Shown here: positions 6,722 through 15,417 of the stretch, one piece after another
How the letters are laid out: every line of letters starts with the position of its first letter
Position numbering within the stretch: the stretch's first letter is position 1
IMG/VR virus record: IMGVR_UViG_3300030103_001630
Coordinates: 1 to 48,806 of that record
Origin: a virus
Length of the DNA stretch: 48,806 nt
Reading direction: 5' to 3' (one strand)
Translations under genes and position numbers: made by a program
The notes under the pieces: generated by a model
The model's input: the letters and a program-made list of their open reading frames with translations, nothing else
The model's database searches: none
What the model was told of the DNA's origin: nothing

Positions 6722-7731
6722 TATGCTACCTCCGTGCTGAAGTTATCACTACGACCCATATAGTAGTAAGAAATTTTCTCATCAACTCCACCAAAAAGAT
6801 TATCCTCATCACCAATAAGATTTCTAATCCACTCTTCAAACCTAATGTTATTTATAGATTTTTGAGGAGTTCTTGGGTTGTCATATAAATCTCTTAAAGA
6901 TTGAGTTTCAAATTTTTTGATAATAGTATTAGTAGTAGTATCAACTAATGACCACTTTCCTTTGAACTGTAAATCATAATTGTAAGCAAGCAATCTATTT
7001 CTAATTGCAGAAAAATTTGCAGACTTAGCAACTGTTACATTTCCATCTTGTGCTCTTGCAGAAGTTTTACCAATAAGATTTTTTGACTCTACAATAAAAT
7101 CAGCAAGAAAAGAAACCCAATTTCTAATCTTGAAAGCATTAGCAGTTCCAGAATGATGTCTGAACTCAATAGTTCCCGTTCTACCATAAATACTTGTTAA
7201 GTTTACTTTCTGTTGTCTTCTGCTCTGTCTTGATAAAGTTCTAGCACAATCAGAATCAAAGTTCATATTGATAAGAGTAGAGCAATAATGATTAGTATCT
7301 GCTCTTCTACTTCTTGGCATAAATCCATCAATCTGATTCTCAAATCTTTGGTAACGAGTAACTATGCTTTTGATTACTGCACCATCTTCTTTGATACCAT
7401 TCCAAGAGAAGTGAATGTGTAGTCCACAGTTTCTGTCAATGTTTGCATTTGCAGATTTAAGTACAGAACAAATCTTGTCAATCTGACCTAAGTCATTAAG
7501 TGTAAGGATTGGAGATACAAGTTCACCACCAATCATATTTCTTGGATTACTGTAAGAACCACGACTTACTGTACCATCCCAACAAATCTTCCAAGTATCA
7601 AAATTTGTATTGTTATGGTATCCCTCAATGACTGATGCAATACCAATGTCTTGAAGAAGTTTTTGTACCTTCTTAGCTGAAGCATCTTTGAATTCAATTT
7701 CAACTCCAAATGTTAGTTCGTTTTTTTCCAT
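6721..7731 (-). CDS. Amidoligase family enzyme (COOH-NH2 ligase)
   Basis: The 336-residue protein matches the glutamine-synthetase-like amidoligase family: TFGVEIEF near the N-terminus, WKICWDGTV, GGELVSPIL, the GLHIHFSW motif and TIEFRHHSGT. The Glu and His residues in these motifs correspond to metal and ATP binding in the fold. Such ligases join carboxyl and amino groups using ATP. AGGAG lies upstream of the ATG, and a good promoter is 40-70 bases further upstream. It forms an operon with the cyclotransferase-like gene. The family occurs in phages and has been proposed to modify host wall peptides or proteins; here that is inference. Confidence 0.88.
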   Translation of the reverse strand: MEKNELTFGVEIEFKDASAKKVQKLLQDIGIASVIEGYHNNTNFDTWKICWDGTVSRGSYSNPRNMIGGELVSPILTLNDLGQIDKICSVLKSANANIDRNCGLHIHFSWNGIKEDGAVIKSIVTRYQRFENQIDGFMPRSRRADTNHYCSTLINMNFDSDCARTLSRQSRRQQKVNLTSIYGRTGTIEFRHHSGTANAFKIRNWVSFLADFIVESKNLIGKTSARAQDGNVTVAKSANFSAIRNRLLAYNYDLQFKGKWSLVDTTTNTIIKKFETQSLRDLYDNPRTPQKSINNIRFEEWIRNLIGDEDNLFGGVDEKISYYYMGRSDNFSTEVA

Positions 7732-7768
7732 ATCGTCTCCTAGTAAAAGTTTGTTTGTTTATACTAAC

Positions 7769-7797
7769 ATAGTACGAAATCCGTTGATGTATGTCAA
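7769..7797 (-). promoter_or_regulatory. Minus-strand promoter of the amidoligase operon, with shared operator-like box
   Basis: On the minus strand TTGACA (7797-7792), a 17-base spacer and TACTAT (7774-7769) precede the amidoligase start. The -35 box lies inside the inverted repeat GTTGA-N6-TCAAC, and the upstream side carries AAATAAATAT. Almost the same block is found at 40258 and 16164, pointing to common regulation. Inverted copies of a TCAATGACTTAC word (7839-7850) lie further upstream. Confidence 0.65.
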
Positions 7798-7892
7798 CAC
7801 TATTTAAAAATAAATATCAATTTTTTTTTCTAACAATATCAATGACTTACGAGGATTGGATAATTTTTTTTGTTGATGGGTATAAATAATTG

Positions 7893-7922
7893 TTGATTTT
7901 TAGAAACTTTTTGTGTTATAAC
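7893..7922 (+). promoter_or_regulatory. Candidate plus-strand promoter, divergent from the amidoligase promoter
   Basis: TTGATT at 7893-7898 and TATAAC at 7917-7922 are separated by 18 bases and lie 27 bases before the ATG at 7949, leaving room for the GGAG ribosome site. It would start the late region that includes the terminase genes. Confidence 0.5.
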
Positions 7923-7948
7923 TGTATTAACAAATGACGGAGTATAAG

Positions 7949-9040
7949 ATGAAAACAAAATATGAAAATTTTTTACAACAGTTGATTCACGGATTAGATG
8001 ACCCAAAAAAAACATATATGACTCATCATAGAATCGGATTCAACAAAGATATATTCAAGTTGAAGGGTAAATTATTGTCAGCTACAAAAATTTTTTTAAG
8101 TGACGATTTTGTCCATAAAGATTTAGCAAAATGGAATAATGAGGATAGCAAAAGATTGGATAAAGAGAATCCCAAAATTACAAATTTTGAACAAGTGTTA
8201 GATATGCACCGAAAAATTTTTGCAGAATCTTTGCCCGTTTATGACAATCTTTTACTTATATACCCACATAGATGGAGTTATGGGGAGGAGACTTTTGAAT
8301 GTATGGCTGGTGCTTGGGTTCGTAAAGTAGATGAGAAAAATTTTTACAGGGTTTCAACATTTGATGATGCTTGTAAAATTAGTGGATATCATCAAAGACT
8401 AAATCTCAGTCTTGTAGATTTCATAATTAATTATGATGACAATTATTTATATGGTGATGAAAGTAGTAGTGAAAAAGAAATTTTTAATTCTTATGATGAC
8501 ATAGCCAATATGAAAAAGTTTCCAAACTGCAAAAAGATTCCCCAATGGTTAAATATGGAAACAAAGCGATTCAACGAAGTAGTTCAATCATCATATCTTA
8601 ATTTTGTACTTACTGTAGGTTCAGAGTTTTGTGATGTCAAAAAATTCCCAAAAGAACTTCCTTCACATTCAGCCTTTCAAGATTGGGTAATTAAATATCT
8701 TCCACAGGTTGATACAGTTGGTTCAACAGTTAGCATTTTTCGTAACCTTGCAATTCTTAAATTTATAAATGCAAAAGGTTCAGAAACGATTGCATTCAAA
8801 TCGCATCTTCCAATAAAGAAAAGAAGTAATGTAATAAAAGGTTTTGAATACAAAATGTTAGAAGTACGAAAAGCCAATACTATCACAACTAGATATGGAG
8901 ATTCAATTAACAAGAATAGATTACATCAAGTTAGAGGTCATATGAGACATTATCAAAGTGGTAAAAGAACTTGGATTAAATCACACGAGAGAGGTGATGA
9001 AAAGATGGGAGTAATAATCAAAGATTATAACTTCAAATAA
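7949..9040 (+). CDS. Conserved phage protein of unknown function with C-terminal RGH/RGD-like motif
   Basis: The protein has 363 residues from the ATG at 7949, chosen because CGGAG ends six bases before it; an in-frame ATG at 7934 has no ribosome site. No signal peptide or membrane segment is visible. Most of the chain is mixed alpha/beta with many aromatic residues. The most distinctive part is the last 35 residues: LHQVRGHMRHY, KRTWIKSH and ERGDEKMG. I recall similar histidine/arginine-rich endings in other phage proteins without a known function. The gene is first in the block that leads to the terminase, so a packaging or virion role is possible, but so is an early role. Confidence 0.6.
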   Translation: MKTKYENFLQQLIHGLDDPKKTYMTHHRIGFNKDIFKLKGKLLSATKIFLSDDFVHKDLAKWNNEDSKRLDKENPKITNFEQVLDMHRKIFAESLPVYDNLLLIYPHRWSYGEETFECMAGAWVRKVDEKNFYRVSTFDDACKISGYHQRLNLSLVDFIINYDDNYLYGDESSSEKEIFNSYDDIANMKKFPNCKKIPQWLNMETKRFNEVVQSSYLNFVLTVGSEFCDVKKFPKELPSHSAFQDWVIKYLPQVDTVGSTVSIFRNLAILKFINAKGSETIAFKSHLPIKKRSNVIKGFEYKMLEVRKANTITTRYGDSINKNRLHQVRGHMRHYQSGKRTWIKSHERGDEKMGVIIKDYNFK

Positions 9041-9107
9041 AATTTGCTTAATGACAACTTTATGATTAAAATATGATTAAATTTTTTACATAGTATAAGG
9101 AGAATAA

Positions 9108-9296
9108 ATGTTTAGTTTTATTACAAATCTATTTAAATCCAAACCAAAAAGACCAATGACTATAAGTCGTTTACATATTATGACTAAGAAAGAACTAGAA
9201 ACATTTGGTCGCAAGAACGGAATAGAACTTGATAGAAGGTTTCATAAAAGCGATTTAGTAGACCAGTTATTCAAGCATCTACAGAAAAAAAAGTAA
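9108..9296 (+). CDS. Small basic protein with SAP/HeH-like helical motif
   Basis: The 62-residue protein starts after a clear AAGGAG. Its second half (ISRLHIMTKKELETFGRKNG, then DRRFHKSDLVDQLF) has the helix-extended loop-helix pattern of SAP or Rho-N-like DNA/RNA-binding motifs: a Leu/Lys helix, a glycine turn and a helix ending in a pair of leucines. The N-terminus is a short hydrophobic/basic stretch. It lies just before the terminase genes. Nucleic-acid binding is an inference from this pattern. Confidence 0.6.
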   Translation: MFSFITNLFKSKPKRPMTISRLHIMTKKELETFGRKNGIELDRRFHKSDLVDQLFKHLQKKK

Positions 9297-9307
9297 GGTG
9301 TCACAGT

Positions 9308-9420
9308 ATTATGACTATAGCAAACACTTGCTGAGAGTCCTTATATTGCTTTAATATTTGACAAAATGTCTAAAATAATTGAAATTATGACTATTCGTGG
9401 TATTTTATTATTATGACTAG
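9308..9420. repeat. Three copies of ATTATGACTA before and at the small terminase start
   Basis: ATTATGACTA occurs at 9308-9317, 9384-9393 and 9410-9419; the first two extend by one more shared T, and the last contains the ATG of the putative small terminase gene. The segment 9297-9412 has no gene. Repeated words beside a small terminase gene can be the recognition site for packaging. They could also be chance in AT-rich DNA. Confidence 0.45.
9379..9406 (+). promoter_or_regulatory. Candidate terminase promoter; mRNA predicted leaderless
   Basis: TTGAAA at 9379-9384, a 16-base spacer and TATTTT at 9401-9406 are followed by exactly six bases and then the ATG at 9413. No Shine-Dalgarno precedes that ATG. 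The -10 box is imperfect, so support is moderate, but the geometry repeats that of 2512 and 46207. Confidence 0.45.
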
Positions 9421-9961
9421 ACACAATGCAGATACAATAGAACTTATAAGACAAGAGTATGTTCAAGGAATTGTAGATGCCAATGGTGTTCGGTCATATC
9501 CAACAATAGATGAGTTATCAAAAAAACACTCAATACCCTCAATCACTTTGTATAGGAAATCTCAAGGAGAAGAATGGAAGAAACAAAAGACTGACTTTCA
9601 AGAAACTTTAAGGATTGAAATAGACAAAGAGAAAAGAAAAAAGATGGCAAAAGATTCTATTGAATTTGATGAGAATAATTTACGATTAGCAAAAGCCTTA
9701 CAAAATGAGATTGTTGCATTAATTACATTGTCAAACAAGAAAAGAACTGAAGGAGAGAAAAGACCATTTTTTTCTGCAAGTTCATTAAACAGTTTGGGTA
9801 TGGCATTAATGACCTGTCAAAAGGTAGGGCGATTAGCATTAGGAGAATCAACTGACAACACAAACATCACAACAACAGAGTCCACAGTTAACGAGGCTTT
9901 CCAACTTATTGACGAAATATTCAGAGGAAAGTCAAAAGAAAGCGACTCTCAATTACATTAA
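9413..9961 (+). CDS. Putative terminase small subunit
   Basis: The 182-residue protein sits directly in front of, and overlaps, the large terminase gene, the usual place of the small subunit. Residues about 10-60 look like a helix-turn-helix (YPTIDELSKKHSIPSITLYRKSQGEEW), the DNA-recognition part of such subunits. A long basic/acidic helix follows (about 60-95), then a C-terminal region that may bind the large subunit. The small subunit marks the packaging start on concatemeric DNA. The first ATG has no ribosome site but lies six bases after a -10-like box. The assignment rests on position and HTH pattern. Confidence 0.72.
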   Translation: MTRHNADTIELIRQEYVQGIVDANGVRSYPTIDELSKKHSIPSITLYRKSQGEEWKKQKTDFQETLRIEIDKEKRKKMAKDSIEFDENNLRLAKALQNEIVALITLSNKKRTEGEKRPFFSASSLNSLGMALMTCQKVGRLALGESTDNTNITTTESTVNEAFQLIDEIFRGKSKESDSQLH

Positions 9962-11174
9962 ATACTGGAAACTTGCTAGAGACAAACAAGTAACGCCTTT
10001 AGGAGATTGGAATGTATGGTTAATACTTGCTGGTAGAGGTTTTGGTAAAACTTGGACTGGAGCATATGACATAGTAAATTATGCAATGACACATCCAAAT
10101 ACAATAAGTGCAGTTCTTGCTCCTACATTTGGTGACTTGAGAAGAGTTTGTTTTGAAGGTGTAAGTGGCATAAATCAGTTGATTCCTCAAGAATGTTATT
10201 TTAACTCAAAGGCAAGTGGATATAACAGAAGTACATCAGAGATAAAGTTATGGAATGGGTCAAAGATTGTAGGATTCTCTGCAAGTGAACCAGACAGATT
10301 GCGAGGAAGCCAGTATCATAGGGCGTGGTGTGACGAGTTGGCGGCGTGGAGATATCCAGAGGCATATGACCAACTTCAATTTGGTTTGCGATTAGGAAAG
10401 AATCCACAAGTTGTAATAACTACAACTCCCAGACCAACACCAATAATAAAAGAACTGATGAAAAGAGCAGAGGATGATGTGTATGTAACTCAAGGGTCAA
10501 CCTTTGAAAACAAACAAAATCTTGCTCAGTCAGCTTTAAAACAGTTTGTAGATAGGTATGAGGGAACAAGGTTAGGTAGACAAGAACTATACGCAGAAAT
10601 ACTTGATGACTTTGAAGGTGCTTTATGGAATTACACTATGCTGGAGGATTGTAGAGTTACAAAAGAACACTTACCAGAAATGACTAAAATCATTGTCAGC
10701 ATTGACCCAGCCGTAACGGCCAACGCAAATTCTGATGAAACAGGCATTATTGTTACAGCGTTAGGTGAAGATGAAAGATACTATGTACTGGAAGACAAAA
10801 CTGGTAAATATTCCCCAGATGAATGGGGAAGGGTTGCCATAGAACTGTTTTATCGCTATAATGCCAATATGATTGTTGCCGAGGTAAACAATGGTGGCGA
10901 TTTGGTGGAAAGATTATTACGGAGTATTGAACGAAATATTCCTTATAAATCAGTCCACGCAACAAGAGGAAAGATGGTGAGAGCAGAGCCAATTTCTGCT
11001 TTATACGAACAAGGAAAGGTATATCACTTGGGAACTTTTCCAAAATTGGAGGAACAAATGTGTTCTTTTACAGGAGATAACAGAGGAGCATCTCCAGATA
11101 GATTAGATGCTTTAGTTTGGGGTTTAACTGAACTAAGTATCTCAAACGGAAAACCAATTTGGAGAATAAGCTAA
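9909..11174 (+). CDS. Terminase large subunit
   Basis: The 421-residue protein has the ATPase Walker A AGRGFGKT at 41-48, a WCDELAAW Walker B-type strand, the TTPRPT coupling motif and a C-terminal RNase H-like nuclease starting with SIDPAV near residue 265 and containing a later LDALVWG. It cuts and pumps DNA into the prohead. Only a TTG start (9909) gives a full N-terminus, and this overlaps the small subunit gene by 53 bases; there is no ATG before the Walker A motif. The stop overlaps the portal ATG (TAATG), so the two are coupled. Confidence 0.92.
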   Translation: MTKYSEESQKKATLNYIKYWKLARDKQVTPLGDWNVWLILAGRGFGKTWTGAYDIVNYAMTHPNTISAVLAPTFGDLRRVCFEGVSGINQLIPQECYFNSKASGYNRSTSEIKLWNGSKIVGFSASEPDRLRGSQYHRAWCDELAAWRYPEAYDQLQFGLRLGKNPQVVITTTPRPTPIIKELMKRAEDDVYVTQGSTFENKQNLAQSALKQFVDRYEGTRLGRQELYAEILDDFEGALWNYTMLEDCRVTKEHLPEMTKIIVSIDPAVTANANSDETGIIVTALGEDERYYVLEDKTGKYSPDEWGRVAIELFYRYNANMIVAEVNNGGDLVERLLRSIERNIPYKSVHATRGKMVRAEPISALYEQGKVYHLGTFPKLEEQMCSFTGDNRGASPDRLDALVWGLTELSISNGKPIWRIS

Positions 11175-13510
11175 TGGGTATATTTGATAACATAAAAAAA
11201 ATCTTTAAGAAAGAAATCACAACAAAACAAGCACCTATAACAATGATGAATAATGTTGGTTATTCAGCACCACGAAAAGATAGTTACCAACAGTATGCTC
11301 AAGAAGGATATCAACAAAACGCAGTTGTTTATAAATGTATCAATGAGATTGCCAATGGTGCGTCTGCTGTTGACCTCTGTGTATATGATGATGACATTAA
11401 GTTGGATGCTCATCCACTTCTAAACTTACTGGATAGACCAAATCCATTACAAGCTGGTAACGAATATTTTAAATCCTTGTATTCATTTTTGCTTATAGCT
11501 GGAAACAGTTATGCTTTGAGAGTGGGTGCAGAGAACGGAGAACCACGAGAACTGTATTTACTTAGACCAGATAGGGTGAAAGTCAAACCAAGTAATAATA
11601 TGATTCCTAGAGGGTATATTTACGAGGTAGGTGGTAAGGTAATAAAAGAATATGATGTAGACCCACAGACAGGACAAAGTGAAGTCAAACATTTTAAGTT
11701 ATGGAATCCAATAGATGATTATTACGGATTAAGTCCCATTCATTCAGCTAGTACAGATATTGACCAGCACAATTTTGCCGCCAAACACAATGTAAGTCTT
11801 TTGATGAATGGCGCAAGACCAAGTGGTGCGATTGTGTTCAAACCAAAAGATGAATCTGGACAATCAGTTCAATTGACTGAATACCAAAGGGCGCAACTTT
11901 TACAAGATATGCAAGTAAGGTTTCAAGGAACAGATAATAGTGGAAGACCAATGTTGTTGGAAGGTGACTTTGATTGGAAAGAAATGGGATTAAGTCCGAA
12001 GGATATGGACTTCTTACAATTAAAAAATATGAGTGCAAGAGACATAGCAATGTGTTTTGGTGTACCTAGTCAACTTATTGGGATACCAGATGCACAGACT
12101 TATTCAAACATACAAGAAGCAAGACTAGCATTATATGAAGAAACAATCATTCCATTGATAAGAAGAGTTGAATCTGACTTGAATGAATATTTAGCACCAT
12201 TATATGGTGAGTCAATAAATCTTAGATACGATATTGATTCTATACCAGCAATGGCAGAACGAAGAAAACGAATCTATGAAAATGTTACTGTTGCAGTAAG
12301 AGAAGGAATCATATCAAGAAATGAAGCAAGAGAACGATTAGGACTAGAACCAATCTCTGGTGGAGATGATGTTTACATTGCCGCCAATCTTTTCCCATTA
12401 GGTGAACCACAAGATTCACCATTAGAAGACGAAAAGCCTAATCCAGATAAGGAAGCCGAAGATGCCTATGGATACAAAACAGAGGTTAGAAGAGATGTTT
12501 TCACAACAAGAGAAGAAGCTGAAGAAAGAGCAAATGAAATAGGATGTCAAGGTACTCACTTCCACGACTCAGATGGTAAAAGAGTTTATATGCCTTGTGC
12601 ATCTCATAGTGATTATAGAGAACTTACTGGGAGAGATTTAAAGTATCATACTGCTGACCCAGAGTATTTAGTAAATCAAGAACTTAGAAGAGATGTGTTT
12701 ACAAGTCAAGAAGAAGCAGAGGATAGAGCAGAGGAGATAGGATGTGAGGGATTCCATACCCACAATGAAGAAGGTGATATTGTTTATATGCCGTGTAGAA
12801 CTCACGAAGAATACACAAGACTGACAGGAGAAGAATTAAAACAGATAGACCTTAAACCGACTGAAGGTATGGCAACTGAAGCAAAAAGAGCATTGGAATG
12901 GAGAAAAGAATTTAAGAGAGGTGGTACTGCTGTTGGTGTTGCTAGAGCAAATCAACTTGTAAACAGAGAAAATCTTTCTGAAAGAACTGTTCTTAGAATG
13001 TATAGTTTCTTTTCCAGACACGAGGTAGACAAACAAGCAGAGGGATTCTCTCAAGGAGAAAAGGGATATCCAAGTGCTGGAAGGATAGCTTGGGGTCTAT
13101 GGGGTGGAGATGCTGGATTTACTTGGAGTACAAAGAAAAGAGAACAAATTAACAGAGAGATAGAAAAGTTAGCTTGTGAAGATAACGAAGAAAAAGCCGT
13201 AAGTGGTAAAATAAAAAAGGCATTAGAAAAAAAGGTCAAAGACCACAACGATAAGCACGGAGACAAAAAAGGTAAACGAGTAACTGTTGGAATGCTTGGT
13301 AAAGTCTTTGTTAGAGGTGTAGGTGCATACCGAACAAACCCACAATCAGTACGCCCAAATGTGACAGGGCCAGACCAATGGGGTCTTGCACGAGTTAATG
13401 CCTTTCTGTTTGCAGTTAGAAGTGGTAGATTTAGAAGTGGACAGTTTGATAGAGATTTACTTCCAAAAGACCATCCCTTATATAGAGCAAAAGAAAAAGA
13501 CAAAAAGTAA
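11174..13510 (+). CDS. Portal protein with C-terminal Cys/His repeats and a DUF5824-like domain
   Basis: The protein has 778 residues from the ATG at 11174 (GGAG upstream), far longer than the roughly 400 of an HK97-type portal. Residues 1 to about 410 are the portal: VYKCINEIA, LLDRPNPLQ, GNSYALR, SARDIAMCFGVPSQLIG and NEARERLGLEP. Two near-identical repeats follow (about 437-490 and 503-556), each beginning RRDVFT and carrying a C-x3-H-x-H-x10-C-x2-H pattern, perhaps zinc binding. A helical region then contains RHEVDKQAEGF and AWGLWGGDAG. The end (about 700-770) resembles DUF5824: VFVRGVGAYRTNP, LARVNAFLFAVRSG, DLLPKDHPL. The extra parts may bind DNA or other head proteins. Confidence 0.88.
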   Translation: MGIFDNIKKIFKKEITTKQAPITMMNNVGYSAPRKDSYQQYAQEGYQQNAVVYKCINEIANGASAVDLCVYDDDIKLDAHPLLNLLDRPNPLQAGNEYFKSLYSFLLIAGNSYALRVGAENGEPRELYLLRPDRVKVKPSNNMIPRGYIYEVGGKVIKEYDVDPQTGQSEVKHFKLWNPIDDYYGLSPIHSASTDIDQHNFAAKHNVSLLMNGARPSGAIVFKPKDESGQSVQLTEYQRAQLLQDMQVRFQGTDNSGRPMLLEGDFDWKEMGLSPKDMDFLQLKNMSARDIAMCFGVPSQLIGIPDAQTYSNIQEARLALYEETIIPLIRRVESDLNEYLAPLYGESINLRYDIDSIPAMAERRKRIYENVTVAVREGIISRNEARERLGLEPISGGDDVYIAANLFPLGEPQDSPLEDEKPNPDKEAEDAYGYKTEVRRDVFTTREEAEERANEIGCQGTHFHDSDGKRVYMPCASHSDYRELTGRDLKYHTADPEYLVNQELRRDVFTSQEEAEDRAEEIGCEGFHTHNEEGDIVYMPCRTHEEYTRLTGEELKQIDLKPTEGMATEAKRALEWRKEFKRGGTAVGVARANQLVNRENLSERTVLRMYSFFSRHEVDKQAEGFSQGEKGYPSAGRIAWGLWGGDAGFTWSTKKREQINREIEKLACEDNEEKAVSGKIKKALEKKVKDHNDKHGDKKGKRVTVGMLGKVFVRGVGAYRTNPQSVRPNVTGPDQWGLARVNAFLFAVRSGRFRSGQFDRDLLPKDHPLYRAKEKDKK

Positions 13511-15162
13511 TGTTTACTAAGAAACAAGTAAAACAAACTTTTTTTAATTCCAAAAAAAGAATAAACATCCGTAGAGAGTTTGCATCACAGAATAGACTAA
13601 GGATAAACTTTGAACGAAAACTAAGAAAGCAACTCAAGGGATACTTTACTAAGGTGTTCAATGACTTCGCAACAGAGTACGAGAATATGGGATTGATTGA
13701 GACAGCATTCTCAAGAAACCAAGATATGATATTTAAGATACTTGACAATCATTACAGAGTTGTCATAGAGGCATTTGGTACAAGGATGCTTAAACAATTT
13801 ACAAAAGAAGACTCCCAATTTGAAGCAATCTACAGGGAGTTTGCTAGAGAACACACAGGTAAAAACATTGTTGGCATAAATCAAACCACCAGAAAACACA
13901 TAGCAAAGATTGTAACTATCAACCTTACTGAAAATCTAGGAGTTGCACAGATAGCAAAGAAAATACGAGAAGAAAGCGACAGTAGGTTTACCAAATTAAG
14001 AAGTGCTACAATTGCTAGGACGGAGACACACAATGCCTCAAGTTTTGCAAATCATAGGATTGCACAATCAATGAACATACCAGACCAACAAAAGCAATGG
14101 GTTGCTACTCTGGATAACAGAAGCAGAGATGCACATTTAGCAATGAATGGTAAGACAGTACCAATAGACGAGGATTTTATCGTTGGTGGTAGACCTATGG
14201 GGTATCCAAGCGACCCTAGAGGTGGTGCAAGTAATGTTATCAACTGTAGGTGTGTTGTTATCTATACATCACCAGAAGATGTGATTACAGACGATACAAC
14301 ATTAACTCCAAAACCAAGACAAGCACGAGATTTACCAAAGCCAGTTCAGTTTAGTATTACTGATGTAGTTATAGCTAGAAATTTAAGAGGAACAGATACA
14401 CCAAAAGATTATGATAGGAAACTATTAGATGGAACAAATGAAACACAAAAAAAAGTTATGGCAAATTTACCAAAACCAAGAGCAATTATTGGTGGTAGTG
14501 GATATATGGAGTGGGGTACTCATACTCTTTCTTCACCTCTAACAAGAAGCACATTAGTCCACGAGTACGGACACCACATTGACCAACAAATAGGATATTT
14601 AGAGAAACTTGGAAAAACAGAAGCAATCAACAAAACAAAAAAAGGATTTGATGGAAGTAACTTAGGATTTACTCAAGGAAATAAAGAGTTAAGAGAAGCA
14701 TTTGAAAAAGATAAAGATAAGCTAAAATTTGGTAAACTAACAACAGTTCCAAAAAAAGATAGAGAGGAATATAAAAGACTGAGGGAAAGAAATTTACAAG
14801 GATTTAGGGATGAGTTATTTACCATAAAAAAAGACACTATAAGAGAAGTCAATTTGGGAGATGGAGTGAAAGGGGTGATTACAACGAGAGGAAAAAAAGA
14901 ATTTAAATACAAGAACTCAGATTCGCTTTCAGATATTGTAGATGGTATGGTCAAAGGTGATTTTAGATATACCTATGATACTTTTGGTCACTCCAGAGGT
15001 TATTGGAAAAAAAGGAAAGATAGAGATTTATCTGAAACTTTTGCTAATTTCTTTTCTGCATATGCTGATGAAGGTGGTAAGGCATTTATGCAAAAATATA
15101 TTCCGAATACATTTAAGATTATGGAGAAAAAGTTAATAGAGATATCAAACCTACCAAACTAA
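13510..15162 (+). CDS. MuF-type head protein fused to an HExxH metallopeptidase domain
   Basis: The 550-residue protein starts at the portal stop (TAATG). Residues about 1-130 are helical and basic. The MuF head-morphogenesis domain (about 130-255) ends with the usual MGYPSDPRGG and NCRCVVIY. The C-terminal part has TLVHEYGHHID with HEYGH at 351-355, a zinc-peptidase HExxH motif, and a downstream acidic helix LSETFANFFSAY whose glutamate near 508 could be the third ligand. MuF proteins enter the head through the portal region and often carry effector domains. Here a peptidase might act in head maturation or enter the cell with the DNA. The activity is inferred from the motif. Confidence 0.85.
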   Translation: MFTKKQVKQTFFNSKKRINIRREFASQNRLRINFERKLRKQLKGYFTKVFNDFATEYENMGLIETAFSRNQDMIFKILDNHYRVVIEAFGTRMLKQFTKEDSQFEAIYREFAREHTGKNIVGINQTTRKHIAKIVTINLTENLGVAQIAKKIREESDSRFTKLRSATIARTETHNASSFANHRIAQSMNIPDQQKQWVATLDNRSRDAHLAMNGKTVPIDEDFIVGGRPMGYPSDPRGGASNVINCRCVVIYTSPEDVITDDTTLTPKPRQARDLPKPVQFSITDVVIARNLRGTDTPKDYDRKLLDGTNETQKKVMANLPKPRAIIGGSGYMEWGTHTLSSPLTRSTLVHEYGHHIDQQIGYLEKLGKTEAINKTKKGFDGSNLGFTQGNKELREAFEKDKDKLKFGKLTTVPKKDREEYKRLRERNLQGFRDELFTIKKDTIREVNLGDGVKGVITTRGKKEFKYKNSDSLSDIVDGMVKGDFRYTYDTFGHSRGYWKKRKDRDLSETFANFFSAYADEGGKAFMQKYIPNTFKIMEKKLIEISNLPN

Positions 15163-15358
15163 ATAAGATATTTTTTTTTCTTTCTTTTGGTATTTTTTTT
15201 CCACTAACTAAAGCATCAATGATGATATCTGATTCCAATTCAAACCAATTACTTGAATTTGGTTCTGGCTCTTCACCAAAGACCTTTTTATACAAGTCAC
15301 GATAGTCTTGTGGGGTCTTGGCTTTATTTAAAGCATCTATAATTTCTTCTTTTGTCAT
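15119..15358 (-). CDS. Small acidic/hydrophobic protein of unknown function
   Basis: The 79-residue protein has an AGGAG site six bases before its ATG and its own promoter. The first 60 residues are helical and charged, with DALNKAKTPQDYRDLYKKVFG as the clearest helix pair (split here: DALNKAKTPQDY, RDLYKKVFG). The last 16 residues are hydrophobic, overlap the end of the oppositely oriented MuF gene by 44 bases, and may be a membrane tail. I do not recognise a family. Confidence 0.6.
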   Translation of the reverse strand: MTKEEIIDALNKAKTPQDYRDLYKKVFGEEPEPNSSNWFELESDIIIDALVSGKKIPKERKKNILFSLVGLISLLTFSP

Positions 15359-15377
15359 AATATTACTCCTATATAAG

Positions 15378-15406
15378 TTTATACATTGTTGTTACACATA
15401 AATCAA
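15378..15406 (-). promoter_or_regulatory. Minus-strand promoter of the 79-residue gene
   Basis: TTGATT (15406-15401), a 17-base spacer and TATAAA (15383-15378) on the minus strand lie just before the AGGAG and ATG of the gene at 15358. It does not carry the GTTGA/TCAAC box of the other minus-strand promoters. Confidence 0.55.
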
Positions 15407-15417
15407 ATACAAAAAAA

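Noticed and set aside
12482-12840. CRISPR-like or structural DNA repeat
   Set aside because: The two similar stretches are in-frame protein repeats of the portal extension with diverged codons, not a DNA-level array.
13051-13536. Minus-strand open frame of 161 codons opposite the portal gene end
   Set aside because: It is antisense to a well-supported portal domain, has low-complexity Ser/Leu/Pro composition and no ribosome site.
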